DNA of 64,000 nt from RBG-13-51-36 sp037444365 (GCA_037444365.1 JBBIMO010000002.1:1-64000); one strand, 5' to 3'; positions 7,363 through 16,035 are shown, counted from the first letter of the stretch. A program made the numbers and translations. The notes: generated from the letters alone by a model not told the origin.

Positions 7363-8151
7363 TTGAAGCAATTCGAAGACATACTTACCCAGTGCATTGA
7401 GGATATTAAGGCGGGCAGAGCCACTATCGAGGATTGCTTGACTGTGTACTCATCTGTGCGTGAACGGTTGGAGCCACTATTGAAGATTGCTCTTTCAATT
7501 AGAGAGCCTCCGGACGTCAAGCCCTCCCCTCAGTTCAAGCTAAAAGGTCGCGTCCAGCTCGTGGAGCAGATTCATGGGAAACAGGTTGTAACCAGATGGC
7601 CATGGTCTCGTCATAGTGATCCGGTGAGGATGACACCAAGCAGAAGCAGATTCAGTATGGCTAGAATTGCCATCGTAACAGCCCTGGCTCTTTGGGCTCT
7701 AGTTGGGGGTACTGCTTATGCTGCTCAGGATAGTCTGCCTGGTGATATCCTCTATCCGGTAAAGCTGGTTACTGAGCAGGTCAGAATGATGTTGCGGGGA
7801 GACGAAGTTGGCAGGGCCGAACGGGCCTTGAGCTTCGGCGACAGGCGAATGAGTGAAATAGAAGCGCTGGCTCAAGGAGGACGTCTGCAAGATCTGGATG
7901 TAGCTGTGGAGAAATATGGTGATGCCCTGAATATGACGCTGGCTAGGATAGAGTCGGGACGCGGTAAGGGGCTGGCTACCAGAAACATAACGGCATCTGT
8001 GGCTGCGACTACGGCAGAGCATCTTTCTGCACTGAATAATGTCTATGAGACAGCGCCGGAGGAAGCCAAGGCGGCCATAGCAAGAGCGATGGAAAAGGCA
8101 CGAATAGCTCATGATTGGGCAGCCGAAAGATTGCAGCAGATGGGTCCATGA
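7363..8151 (+). CDS. DUF5667 membrane protein, second paralogue
   Basis: The TTG at 7363, behind AAAAGGAGAG, aligns with the TTG start of the first paralogue (LKQFEDILTQCIEDIKAG versus LRKFEDVLGQCIDDIKAG), so upstream codons from 7327 are not used here. The 262-residue product has the same N-terminal cytoplasmic domain, a membrane helix at about 98-118 and the AAQDSLPGD / LYPVKLVTEQV motif. The external region is about 150 residues shorter than in the first paralogue. It is not next to its own sigma gene but carries the ECF-type promoter upstream, so it may be a regulon member that feeds back on the sigma factor. Role inferred from the paralogue only. Confidence 0.78.
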   Translation: MKQFEDILTQCIEDIKAGRATIEDCLTVYSSVRERLEPLLKIALSIREPPDVKPSPQFKLKGRVQLVEQIHGKQVVTRWPWSRHSDPVRMTPSRSRFSMARIAIVTALALWALVGGTAYAAQDSLPGDILYPVKLVTEQVRMMLRGDEVGRAERALSFGDRRMSEIEALAQGGRLQDLDVAVEKYGDALNMTLARIESGRGKGLATRNITASVAATTAEHLSALNNVYETAPEEAKAAIARAMEKARIAHDWAAERLQQMGP

Positions 8152-8469
8152 ACTCCTTCTGCTAGCATGGGGAATACGCGCGGACGTGAAAGAAAGGTAG
8201 GCAGAGTAGCGATTCCCGGGTGGGAATTGGCGATACCGCGATTCCACGATAGCCTTGATTCTACGACAAGAGATGTGGTGAATCGGGCATTGCGCTTCCA
8301 ACGCATGGGAGTGCCAAAGGAGGGCGGTGGAGGGCAGCAAATCAAAGGGGCTTTATCTGACCGAAAGTGAGGTCCTCGGCTTGAGCTCGGAGAATACAGG
8401 CAATGAGGAGCCTGCAATGAGGCTTGTTGTCTGTTGTGATAGGCGAGTTAGCGCGATTCAATTTCGGAA
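8152..8469 (+). other. 318-base gap without a supported gene
   Basis: No RNA gene, clear promoter or terminator is seen. A 67-codon ORF (8167-8370) has unremarkable composition and no ribosome site. Confidence 0.5.
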
Positions 8470-9699
8470 ATGACCCCAAGAACTCTCAGGGTGCTTGCTA
8501 GGCCAATCTCTCTGTTGAAAGTGCAGCGAGTGATACGGAAAGCACTACAAGCTGCACATTACAAAGAGGTTCAGCGTTATGTGGCAAGGGTCAGCGTCTT
8601 TTTGATTGTAGTAGCCCTGGCTGTTGGAATGGTGGGCTGCGCTTCTTCTCCTGTTGAAGTCAAGGATTGGTATGACTTGGATGCTATTAGACACAACATG
8701 AAGGGCTACTATCTTCTGATGAACGACATTGATTCCACCACCCCCGGGTATGAGGATCTGGCGGGCAGGACAGCCAATGGAGGAAAGGGGTGGCAGCCAA
8801 TCGGGAATTCCTATAGGCGCTTTGTTGGAAAGTTTGACGGTCAGAGTCATGTGATAGGGGACGTATTCGTCAATCGGCCTGATGAGGCGCCAGGGGGGCT
8901 TTTTGGTGCCGTCGGTAAGGGAGGAGTAATCCAGAATGTCGGCGTGATGAATGCAAGTGTGACTGCCGAGTGGCTCGTCGGTGCACTGGTGGGGGGTAAT
9001 TGGGGCACAGTGACGAACTGCTATTCGACCGGGACCGTCACTGGCGATGACTATGTGGGTGGTCTGGTGGGAGGCAGTGGGGGCGATGTGAGCAATTCCT
9101 ATTGCACAGCCAGCGTGACTGGCTATCGAGATGTTGGTGGCTTGTTGGGATCTAATGATTGTTACGGCACTGTGAGCATGTGCTATTTTGCCGGCAACGT
9201 AACTGGCGACTGGGCGATTGGTGGTTTGTTGGGCAGTAATCTCGGCGGCACCATAAGATACTCCTATTCTGCGGGCAATGTGAGTGGAGGCGATTATGTT
9301 GGCAGCCTGGTCGGCGATAATCAGGGCAGCGTGAGCAATTGCTATTCCGTAGGCGACGTGAACGGCGATTGGCACGTCGGGGGTCTGGTGGGATACAATC
9401 AAGGCACTGTAGACAGCTGTTACTCCACTGGTAGAGTGGCTGGCGACTGGCGTGTCGGCGGGCTCATGGGAAGCAATGAAGGCAGTGTGAGCAAATCGTT
9501 TTGGGACGCGCAAACCAGCACACAGGCTACTTCAGATGGCGGAACGCCGAAGACCACCTCAGAAATGAAGAGTGTCACCACCTTCGCACAATCGAATTGG
9601 AATATAGTTGCCGTCACTCCTAGCGTCACCAACCCGAGCTACATCTGGAATATCGTTGAGGGACAGACTTATCCCTTCCTTAGCCGTTCATCCTTCTAA
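8470..9699 (+). CDS. GLUG-repeat lipoprotein, putative surface adhesin-like protein
   Basis: A signal sequence with lipobox (VALAVGMVGC) lies about 38-56 residues from the ATG at 8470. A shorter start, GTG 8581, would place the signal at the N-terminus and is more plausible, though it has no strong ribosome site. The mature part holds seven imperfect repeats of 26-28 residues with the GLUG core (VGGLVGxNxGxVxNCYSTGxVTGD), about DNA 8970-9490. It ends with the usual closing block of this family: SKSFWDAQTS.., TTSEMKS, FAQSNW and YPFL. GLUG proteins form beta-helices and are typically cell-surface or secreted. It lies between two DUF5667 genes with no promoter motif of its own that I can see. 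Confidence 0.75.
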   Translation: MTPRTLRVLARPISLLKVQRVIRKALQAAHYKEVQRYVARVSVFLIVVALAVGMVGCASSPVEVKDWYDLDAIRHNMKGYYLLMNDIDSTTPGYEDLAGRTANGGKGWQPIGNSYRRFVGKFDGQSHVIGDVFVNRPDEAPGGLFGAVGKGGVIQNVGVMNASVTAEWLVGALVGGNWGTVTNCYSTGTVTGDDYVGGLVGGSGGDVSNSYCTASVTGYRDVGGLLGSNDCYGTVSMCYFAGNVTGDWAIGGLLGSNLGGTIRYSYSAGNVSGGDYVGSLVGDNQGSVSNCYSVGDVNGDWHVGGLVGYNQGTVDSCYSTGRVAGDWRVGGLMGSNEGSVSKSFWDAQTSTQATSDGGTPKTTSEMKSVTTFAQSNWNIVAVTPSVTNPSYIWNIVEGQTYPFLSRSSF

Positions 9700-9880
9700 G
9701 ATAGGTTCCCTCCACCCCGGATCCAAACAGCCTGAACAAGTGTCTCTGTGTGCTTTGGCTGCTGGAGTGGCTGCTAAGGATTGTATTCTGGAGTTTCTCA
9801 ATCACCCGATTTGAAATCCTTCCCAGTTGTCAACCAAAGGCGGGCGTGCGGCTTGTGGGGCAGAGTCCTGGCAGGCGTGC

Positions 9881-9910
9881 TGTAACAAAACGGTAATGGT
9901 TTCGTTATAA
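9881..9910 (+). promoter_or_regulatory. ECF-sigma-type promoter (copy 2)
   Basis: TGTAAC-N16-CGTTATAA, identical in core and spacing to 7224-7253; the bases around the core also match (TGTAACAAA.CGG, and TTCGTTATAA followed by GG). It ends 40 bases before the GTG start at 9951, leaving room for the AAGGAGGT ribosome site. Confidence 0.7.
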
Positions 9911-9950
9911 GGGTTGGGCAAAACTAATACTGAATCGAAGGAGGTTAAGA

Positions 9951-11036
9951 GTGAAGAGGCTCAAAATAAGAACGGCAGGTGTAATCATAACAATTGTGGT
10001 GCTGCTCCTTCTCTTGGTCGGGGGTACCGTTTACGCAGCGCAGGACAGTCTGCCGGGCGACGGGCTCTACCCGGTAAAACTCGCTGCTGAGCGGGCGGGG
10101 GTTATGCTGAGGGGGAATGACGTTGTGAGAGCAGAAAGAGCTCTAAGCTTCGCCAACAGGAGAGTGAGGGAAATGGCGATGCTGACTGAAAGGGAACAGC
10201 TGCGGTACCTTAGCCCGGCTGTGGGGAAATATGAACAAGCTATGAACATGACACTGGCTCGAATACGAATAGTGGCCAACAACAGGCTGCGCACGGGAAA
10301 CATAACTGCCATGGTAGCTGAGGCTACAACACATCATCTTCTGGTGCTTGATATTGCTTGGGATACAGCATCGTCTGAGGGGAAGTTGGCGATAGCACGT
10401 GCAAGAGAGGTGGCGCAGAGAGGGCAGGAAAATGCATTGTCAGCCCTGGCAAACGAGAGTCCGGGATGGGCCATGCAGATTAATCTGGCGGCTATGGGGG
10501 AGAGGCTGAACAGGGTGAGGGTGATGGCCGAACATGGGAATACTACGGGCATAGAGAATGCGATATGGCAGTGTGAGGGAATGACCGTGTTCGGTGACAA
10601 GATCTACGGAATCGCGCAACAAGTGGGCAAGGACACGCAGAAGATAGAAGAGTTTGTGGCGTCGGCGGCTTGTAGACAATTGGAGGAGCTTGCTGAAGTC
10701 TGGGGAAGAGTGTCGGAACCGGCTCAACCAGTTATGGAGAGAGTGATGGCCAAGTTGCTCATACAGTATCGCTGGGCAGCCCGAGCGATGGAACACAGGG
10801 GGGTTGAATCGCCCAGGGCTCCAGTTATTCCTGAACCAATTCGACAGCGACTGGAGGAGGGAATCAGGGAACAGCAACGGATGCAGCAGCAACAGATGAC
10901 GTCGATGCAAGAGAGAGCGCAGGAACAGGAGGTGATTCAGGAGCAAGAAAGGGCACGGAAAGAGCAAAGGATGCGGGAACAACGCATGGAGGGGAGACTT
11001 GGCGGCACAGATGACGTGCTAGCAGGGTGGCCCTAA
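9951..11036 (+). CDS. DUF5667 membrane protein, third paralogue, with C-terminal coiled coil
   Basis: GTG start behind a full AAGGAGGTT. The 361-residue protein lacks the N-terminal cytoplasmic domain of its two paralogues. It begins with a short basic stretch, one membrane helix (about 9-28) and then AAQDSLPGDGLYPVKLAAE. The outside region aligns with the first paralogue (helical, with the AERALSFANRRVREM block). The last 60 residues are a Gln/Glu/Arg-rich coiled coil (EQQRMQQQQMTSMQERAQEQ). Without the sigma-facing domain it cannot act as the anti-sigma in the same way; it may be an effector or a competing sensor domain under control of the ECF promoter. The next gene follows after 76 bases and is probably co-transcribed. 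Confidence 0.78.
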   Translation: MKRLKIRTAGVIITIVVLLLLLVGGTVYAAQDSLPGDGLYPVKLAAERAGVMLRGNDVVRAERALSFANRRVREMAMLTEREQLRYLSPAVGKYEQAMNMTLARIRIVANNRLRTGNITAMVAEATTHHLLVLDIAWDTASSEGKLAIARAREVAQRGQENALSALANESPGWAMQINLAAMGERLNRVRVMAEHGNTTGIENAIWQCEGMTVFGDKIYGIAQQVGKDTQKIEEFVASAACRQLEELAEVWGRVSEPAQPVMERVMAKLLIQYRWAARAMEHRGVESPRAPVIPEPIRQRLEEGIREQQRMQQQQMTSMQERAQEQEVIQEQERARKEQRMREQRMEGRLGGTDDVLAGWP

Positions 11037-11112
11037 GACTATGAGCGACCCGACTTGGGTACTAGGGAATCAGTAGCCAGTGGCAAAAAAGATCTGAAAA
11101 AGGAGGATAAGC

Positions 11113-12012
11113 ATGAAAAATATTGTACTGGGAGTAGTAATTGTGGCGGTGCTCGTGGCATTGGGAGTAGGTTGCGGAACTACGGGACAAACATCAGGAA
11201 CGGGAACCTTGGAACTCTATCTTTCCGATTCGCCAACAGACGCTGAAAATGTTACCGGTGTGTACATCACTATTAACGAAATCCAATATCATATGAATGA
11301 CCAATGGATAACCTGCGAGGAATTCGAGGGCCCCAAAACATATGACTTACTGGAACTAACCAACGGGAACTCCGCACTATTAGGCGAGTTAGTATTACCC
11401 GGTGGGCATTACAATCAAATTCGCTTCATGCTGGATATTCCACAAATGGGCCAGAATCCGGCCAATCCAGGCTGCTACATCACATTCGCTGATAATTCCA
11501 CCCGGCCTCTCTTCGTCCCCAGCGGTAACACGACAGGCTACAAGGCAGTTGGAGCATTTGTTGTGCCAGTCAACGGAACTGTGGAGATTACTGCAGACTT
11601 TGATGTTCGTAAAGCTGTCCAGCTGGCAGCTTCCCACTACATCTTACGGCCAACAATCAGGTTGGTGGTCAACAACGAAGCAGGGCGCATCTCTGGTTTA
11701 ATTACCAACGAATCCGGCTACACAGACATAATTGTTTTCGCCTATGCAGATGGAACGTGGACCGACACGGAAGACGATGAGCCAGTAGCTCCGGACCCCA
11801 GATTTCCTAATGCGATTCACAGCGGGAAGATGTGTGACGACGGCCATTACACAATACCCTATTTGGTCGCCGGAACTTATGATCTGGTTGTCGCCGGGTA
11901 TAACGGCGCCAGCTTCGAAAAGGTGCTGGGTTTCGTATCCAATGTGGAAGTTGTAAGCAACCGCACCACGATTCAACATATAGACACCGATGCTCTGGAG
12001 GCTAGCCATTAG
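11113..12012 (+). CDS. DUF4382 lipoprotein
   Basis: AAAAAGGAGGATAAGC precedes the ATG. The signal peptide (about 1-21) ends in a lipobox, LGVGC. Residues 33-165 carry the DUF4382 pattern (GTLELYLSDSPTDAENVTGVYITINEIQYH, then LLELTNGNSALLGELVLPGG and YNQIRFMLD), an Ig-like beta domain of exported lipoproteins with no known activity. The C-terminal part (about 188-290) resembles a carboxypeptidase-regulatory-like beta sandwich (GTYDLVVAGYNGASFE). It is likely in one operon with the upstream DUF5667 gene and so under the ECF-type promoter; a hairpin follows 30 bases after the stop. Confidence 0.75.
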   Translation: MKNIVLGVVIVAVLVALGVGCGTTGQTSGTGTLELYLSDSPTDAENVTGVYITINEIQYHMNDQWITCEEFEGPKTYDLLELTNGNSALLGELVLPGGHYNQIRFMLDIPQMGQNPANPGCYITFADNSTRPLFVPSGNTTGYKAVGAFVVPVNGTVEITADFDVRKAVQLAASHYILRPTIRLVVNNEAGRISGLITNESGYTDIIVFAYADGTWTDTEDDEPVAPDPRFPNAIHSGKMCDDGHYTIPYLVAGTYDLVVAGYNGASFEKVLGFVSNVEVVSNRTTIQHIDTDALEASH

Positions 12013-12041
12013 ACCATGTGATTGACTGTTGCTGGATTTAT

Positions 12042-12082
12042 CCGTTGCGGGTACACGATCCAAAACGCTGTATCCGCAACGG
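12042..12082 (+). terminator. hairpin after the DUF4382 gene
   Basis: Arms of 14 bases (CCGTTGCGG.TACA and TGTA.CCGCAACGG, with one G-U pair in RNA) around a 13-base loop, 30 bases after the stop at 12012. There is no T-run behind it, so it may be an mRNA-stabilising end or a protein-binding palindrome rather than a true rho-independent terminator. Confidence 0.4.
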
Positions 12083-12190
12083 GTAAGTCCTCTCAGAATC
12101 TGTACCTGGCGTACTCGTAATGTCTATGGCAAATCGTGTTTGGATTTCGAAAAGAGGCAAAATACTCCTCGAATGGGCCGGAGCCTGTTT

Positions 12191-12838
12191 ATGAAGAGAT
12201 ACTCTGTAATCCTCCTCACCTGTGGAATCGTCCTTGGCTTACTCATCGTGCCCGGGTTGAGTTGCGTTGCCTACTACCAGAGCCCGACAGGTACTCTGTT
12301 TGGCATGACGGAGTCTGAAATCAGGGCCTACATCACGCCTGAATGCAGTTTGGTTAGGCAAAGTCTGCAAACCATCGTTGGTGCTCCCCCGTATGAGCCT
12401 TCCAAAAGCGGCTTCGCAGCCATCCGGGATTGGGTTGCTGCTAGTGTCGAATACAAGAGCGACCAGGAGCAATGGGGCGTTATCGACTATTGGCAGACCC
12501 CGGATGAAACATTAGCCCTGCACACCGGAGATTGCGAGGATTTCGCCATTCTGCTTTGTACCCTCCTCAGAGCGTATGGAATTCCTGCGGAGCAGATGTA
12601 TGTTGCTGTTGGCGTTGACAATCAAGGGCATGGCCATGCCTTCCTGATAGAGAACTGGTATCTCGGCGGGGAATGGCGGGCCATAGAGCCGCAGGTGGGC
12701 ACCCAGACCTTTCCGCCGGGGCGTCGCTTCAAGGACTATAACCTGGCCGATTTTAAACTGCTCCGTGACTACGAAATCGTCGCGGGCTTCAATGACTCCT
12801 ACTATTACGATGCCTCGTTTCCGTGGGATGAAGGTTAA
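12191..12838 (+). CDS. transglutaminase-like lipoprotein
   Basis: The ATG at 12191 opens a signal peptide with lipobox (LLIVPGLSC), so the mature protein is probably lipid-anchored. The 215-residue product has the transglutaminase-like triad region: TGDCEDFAILLCTLLRAYGI with the candidate nucleophile Cys, GHGHAFLIENW with the His, and WRAIEPQ with the acidic residue. Such exported domains act as cysteine peptidases or amidases on proteins or cell-wall peptides; the substrate is unknown. It closes the surface-protein island that starts with the ECF sigma factor and is convergent with speE. Confidence 0.72.
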   Translation: MKRYSVILLTCGIVLGLLIVPGLSCVAYYQSPTGTLFGMTESEIRAYITPECSLVRQSLQTIVGAPPYEPSKSGFAAIRDWVAASVEYKSDQEQWGVIDYWQTPDETLALHTGDCEDFAILLCTLLRAYGIPAEQMYVAVGVDNQGHGHAFLIENWYLGGEWRAIEPQVGTQTFPPGRRFKDYNLADFKLLRDYEIVAGFNDSYYYDASFPWDEG

Positions 12839-12862
12839 GGAGGGGCACCCTGTGCGGGGGCG

Positions 12863-13798
12863 TCAATAGGCGGAGATGGGTTGTTTGTCGGTGATAAGTC
12901 TCTTCCTGGCAGCTAGCTTCCGGCGGATATGCTTGGGGATGGTGAAGATCCCTTGGTGGGTGAAGCCATCGTAGGACTTCAGCCTGTTTGAGATTCTGGT
13001 TGAGATTCTGGCATCGATTTCCTCTGCTGTCAGCTCACATGGGTCAAGGCTTTGAGAAGCCGCGACGAAGCCCCACAAGCCAAAGAAGGAGGGCACATGT
13101 ACTTGATAGGGGCGGGCTATCGGGAAGACGTCTCTTAGAGTATTGACAATAGCGGTGAAGTTGTCCAGATTTCTCCAGTCGGAAGGTTCAGCCTGCACTG
13201 ACATGATGCCGGCTGGCCCAAGTTTCCGTTTAACTATCTGATAGAATTCCCGGGTGTATAGCAAGCGTGCTGGTCCCTGCTCCAAAGGGTCAACCAGGTC
13301 AATGATGATGACATCGAACCTGCCGCTGCTCCTTTCCAGGTATTCTCTGGCGTCAGCAAAATGAAGCTCTGCCCTGGGGTCATCGAAGGCATTCCGGTGC
13401 CAGGAGGGCAAGAAGCGGCGACAGAGACTGACCACCTCTTCATCAATATCCACCATGACAGCCTTCTTCACCGTTCTGTGTGCCAGCACCTCTCTTAACG
13501 TAGCACCCTCGCCTCCCCCGGCGATAAGCACTCTTTCCGGCCGGGGATGCGTCAGCATGGCTGGATGCACCAGAGCTTCGTGATATATGAATTCATCCGC
13601 CTCGCTGGACTGGATCTTGCCGTCCAGAACGAGACAAACGCCGAAGCTGCCCGTATTGATGATATCTACGGACTGAAACTTACTTCGCCCTGAATAAATC
13701 CTTTCCTTAGTGCTATGCAGCACAGTGATGTCAGGAGTTATATAGTCAGAGAAGTATTTATGTTTATCAGGGTCGCTGTCTCTTTTCATTTTATGCAT
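12863..13798 (-). CDS. speE: polyamine aminopropyltransferase (spermidine/thermospermine synthase family)
   Basis: The 311-residue protein has the decarboxy-SAM binding motif GGGEGATLREVL (about 94-105) and the N-terminal beta region of SpeE. It transfers an aminopropyl group from decarboxylated SAM to an amine. The catalytic loop reads IIIDLVDPLEQGPARLLYT (D167, D170), closer to thermospermine synthase ACL5 (DLADPVEGGPCYQLYT) than to classical spermidine synthase (DSSDPIGPA), so the acceptor may not be putrescine. The gene overlaps speD by 13 bases, which fits co-translation and supply of decarboxylated SAM. Confidence 0.85.
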   Translation of the reverse strand: MHKMKRDSDPDKHKYFSDYITPDITVLHSTKERIYSGRSKFQSVDIINTGSFGVCLVLDGKIQSSEADEFIYHEALVHPAMLTHPRPERVLIAGGGEGATLREVLAHRTVKKAVMVDIDEEVVSLCRRFLPSWHRNAFDDPRAELHFADAREYLERSSGRFDVIIIDLVDPLEQGPARLLYTREFYQIVKRKLGPAGIMSVQAEPSDWRNLDNFTAIVNTLRDVFPIARPYQVHVPSFFGLWGFVAASQSLDPCELTAEEIDARISTRISNRLKSYDGFTHQGIFTIPKHIRRKLAARKRLITDKQPISAY

Positions 13799-14160
13799 CC
13801 AACCTGGCTATCCTCCATGACTCCCCTGCGAAGTTCGATTAAGGAGTGGGATTTGGCTCCCAGCCTCTCTGTTATGAATTTTGCAGCCTTTTCCGGGTCT
13901 ACAGTGCTCCCACAGGTGAACACATCCACGGCAGCATATCTGTGCTCCGGCCAGGTGTGAATGGCAATGTGTGATTCGGCGATATTGACGACTCCGCTTA
14001 CACCCTGGGGGGAGAAATGATAGAAGGACTCGCCAACTACTGTAGCGCCACATCGAGTGGCAGCTTCGTTAAGACATTCCTGCAGGAAACCTAGGTCATC
14101 TAGCACCTCCTTATTGCAGATTTTCAGTTCTAGTAACAGATGTCTTCCAAGCGCATACAA
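13786..14160 (-). CDS. speD: S-adenosylmethionine decarboxylase proenzyme
   Basis: A 124-residue protein of the short prokaryotic class. The self-cleavage site is seen in AESHIAIHTWPEHRYAAVD: Ser63 becomes the pyruvoyl group, His68 and Cys83 (DVFTCGS) are the other active-site residues. The product, decarboxylated SAM, feeds the overlapping aminopropyltransferase gene. A ribosome site GGAGGGAAGG stands before the ATG. The promoter candidate TTGCTA-N17-TAAAAT lies about 50 bases upstream in the divergent region shared with the DUF2007 gene. Confidence 0.92.
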   Translation of the reverse strand: MYALGRHLLLELKICNKEVLDDLGFLQECLNEAATRCGATVVGESFYHFSPQGVSGVVNIAESHIAIHTWPEHRYAAVDVFTCGSTVDPEKAAKFITERLGAKSHSLIELRRGVMEDSQVGCIK

Positions 14161-14211
14161 ATCACCTTCCCTCCTTCAAATTTCTTGTTGCCTTTCTAGG
14201 CAGCGACGCAA

Positions 14212-14240
14212 ATTTTATATAATGCGCATTCTTTTAGCAA
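14212..14240 (-). promoter_or_regulatory. possible promoter of speD-speE
   Basis: On the minus strand TTGCTA, 17 bases, TAAAAT. On the plus strand a TATAAT (14218-14223) overlaps it and may serve the divergent DUF2007 gene, but no good -35 is seen for that direction. Confidence 0.4.
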
Positions 14241-14281
14241 TACTCTAAGACTTTCTGTTAGAATAAACGGGAGCGATACGT

Positions 14282-14515
14282 ATGTCAGCAACCGAATCAC
14301 TGGCTACTGTGCGCACTTCCAGGTACATGGAGGCGCAGATAATCAAGGGACGCCTGGAGAGTGAAGGCATACCTGTCCTCTTGAGCTATGAGAGCGCCGG
14401 CCTGATTTATGGGCTTACGGTTGATGGATTGGGCGAGGTTAAGATAATGGTGCCCCGGCATCTGGCTGCGGAAGCCAGGGAAATCCTGGAAGTTAGTCTG
14501 GGAAGCAAAGAGTAA
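14282..14515 (+). CDS. DUF2007 family small protein (putative signal-transducing protein)
   Basis: A 77-residue single-domain protein with the DUF2007 pattern: VRTSRYMEAQIIKGRLESEGIPVLLSYES, then VKIMVPRHLAAEAREIL. It is a ferredoxin-like alpha/beta fold related to the GlnB-like group, often placed beside translation or aminoacyl-tRNA genes. GGGAG before the ATG supports the start. It lies 47 bases upstream of lysS and could be co-transcribed. Biochemical role unknown. Confidence 0.75.
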   Translation: MSATESLATVRTSRYMEAQIIKGRLESEGIPVLLSYESAGLIYGLTVDGLGEVKIMVPRHLAAEAREILEVSLGSKE

Positions 14516-14562
14516 GTTCTGAATTCTGCTGTGTAGTTTTGAGTTTTGTCGTTTGATTTTTC

Positions 14563-16035
14563 ATGGCCTCAAGATTAGAGCGCGTAACTGAGCAGCGACT
14601 GGAGAGCCTGAACAGAATTCGGGCCCGCGGCATGGATCCCTATCCTCATTCCTACCTTCCCAGCCATACTATTCGAGAGGCGATGATTCTCTTTGTTGCG
14701 CACGAGGCTGAAGCCTCACACTCCAGCATATCGCTGGCTGGTCGCATGATGTCCAAGCGTTCTATCGGTAAGATGTCCTTTGCTGATATTCGCGATGGCT
14801 CGGGGAAGATACAGCTTTCTTTTCGCTACGACCTCCTGGGCAAGGAGAAATACGAATTTCTTCAGGACATTGATATTGGAGACATTATCGGGGCTACAGG
14901 TAGACTCTTCCGGACAAAAGCCGGAGAACTCACTCTGGAGGTGTCCGATTTTGCCATGCTCTGTAAATCACTGCGTCCATTGCCGGAGAAATGGCATGGG
15001 CTGGCTGACGTAGAAAAACGCTATCGTCAAAGATATCTCGACCTGATTTCTAACGAAGAGAACAGAAACACTTTTGTCCTGCGTAGCAAGACTATCACTG
15101 CCCTAAGGGGTTTTCTTGACAGCCGAGGGTTCATGGAGGTAGAAACCCCTGTCCTTCAGCCTCATGCCGGCGGAGCGATGGCACGCCCTTTTGTCACTCA
15201 TCACCACGCCCTTAACCAGGACCTCTACTTACGAATTGCTCTGGAGCTCCACCTCAAAAGACTGGTGGTCGGTGGCTTCGACAGGGTCTATGAGATCGGA
15301 CGCACCTTTCGCAACGAGGGCATTTCTACCATGCATAACCCGGAGTTTACTTTGCTCGAGTGTTATCAGGCCTACGCCGATTACAATGACATCATGAGGT
15401 TGGTTGAGGAGATGTTCTCTCACCTGGCAAAAAGCGTTCTCGGCGACACCAGGATTACGCGTAATGGCCAGACTGTTGACTTCGGTCACCCGTGGCAAAG
15501 AGTATATCTTCGCCAGGCAATAAAGGATTGCTGCGGCATTGATTTTGAAGGCTATCCTGATGCCGCCTCACTGAGGGCGCGGATGGCGGAGCTCAATATG
15601 GATGTTGATCCGACTAAAGGGAAAGGCAAGCTGATAGAAGACTTGATTTCCACTTTTGTGGAGCCAAGACTTGTTCAGCCTACGTTTCTTCTGGATTACC
15701 CGGTGGAAATGTCGCCTCTGGCCAAGAGGAAGAGGGGGGATGATCAGTTGGTGGAGAGGTTTGAGGGTTTCGTGTATGGTATGGAGGTTGCTAACGCCTT
15801 CACTGAGCTCAATGACCCGCTGGAGCAAAGAGAGAGGTTTCGCCAGCAACTGCAGGACCGGGTAGGTGATGAGGAAGCGGAAATCGGAGACGAGGATTTT
15901 CTCCAGGCTCTGGAGTACGGTATGCCGCCCACTGGCGGATTGGGAGTAGGCATTGACCGACTGGTGATGCTGCTCACCGGGCAGCAATCTGTCCGGGAAG
16001 TGATACTATTTCCCCAGCTAAAGACGATGAAATGA
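14563..16035 (+). CDS. lysS: lysyl-tRNA synthetase, class II
   Basis: The 490-residue protein has the OB-fold anticodon-binding domain at about 50-150 and the class II catalytic core. Motif 1 lies near LDSRGFMEVETPVLQ, motif 2 at YEIGRTFRNEGISTMHNPEFT and motif 3 at PPTGGLGVGIDRLVMLLT. It charges tRNA-Lys. Length is normal. No Shine-Dalgarno sequence is seen before the ATG (GTTTGATTTTTC), so translation may depend on coupling to the upstream DUF2007 gene. serS follows after 62 bases. Confidence 0.96.
   Translation: MASRLERVTEQRLESLNRIRARGMDPYPHSYLPSHTIREAMILFVAHEAEASHSSISLAGRMMSKRSIGKMSFADIRDGSGKIQLSFRYDLLGKEKYEFLQDIDIGDIIGATGRLFRTKAGELTLEVSDFAMLCKSLRPLPEKWHGLADVEKRYRQRYLDLISNEENRNTFVLRSKTITALRGFLDSRGFMEVETPVLQPHAGGAMARPFVTHHHALNQDLYLRIALELHLKRLVVGGFDRVYEIGRTFRNEGISTMHNPEFTLLECYQAYADYNDIMRLVEEMFSHLAKSVLGDTRITRNGQTVDFGHPWQRVYLRQAIKDCCGIDFEGYPDAASLRARMAELNMDVDPTKGKGKLIEDLISTFVEPRLVQPTFLLDYPVEMSPLAKRKRGDDQLVERFEGFVYGMEVANAFTELNDPLEQRERFRQQLQDRVGDEEAEIGDEDFLQALEYGMPPTGGLGVGIDRLVMLLTGQQSVREVILFPQLKTMK

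Noticed and set aside
8167..8370. 67-codon ORF between the second DUF5667 gene and the GLUG gene
   Set aside because: No ribosome site, no hydrophobic or domain pattern, odd Gly/Arg composition.
8545..9513. Long minus-strand ORF (322 codons) opposite the GLUG gene
   Set aside because: It mirrors the GLUG repeats on the other strand, has no ribosome site and a composition typical of an antisense shadow.
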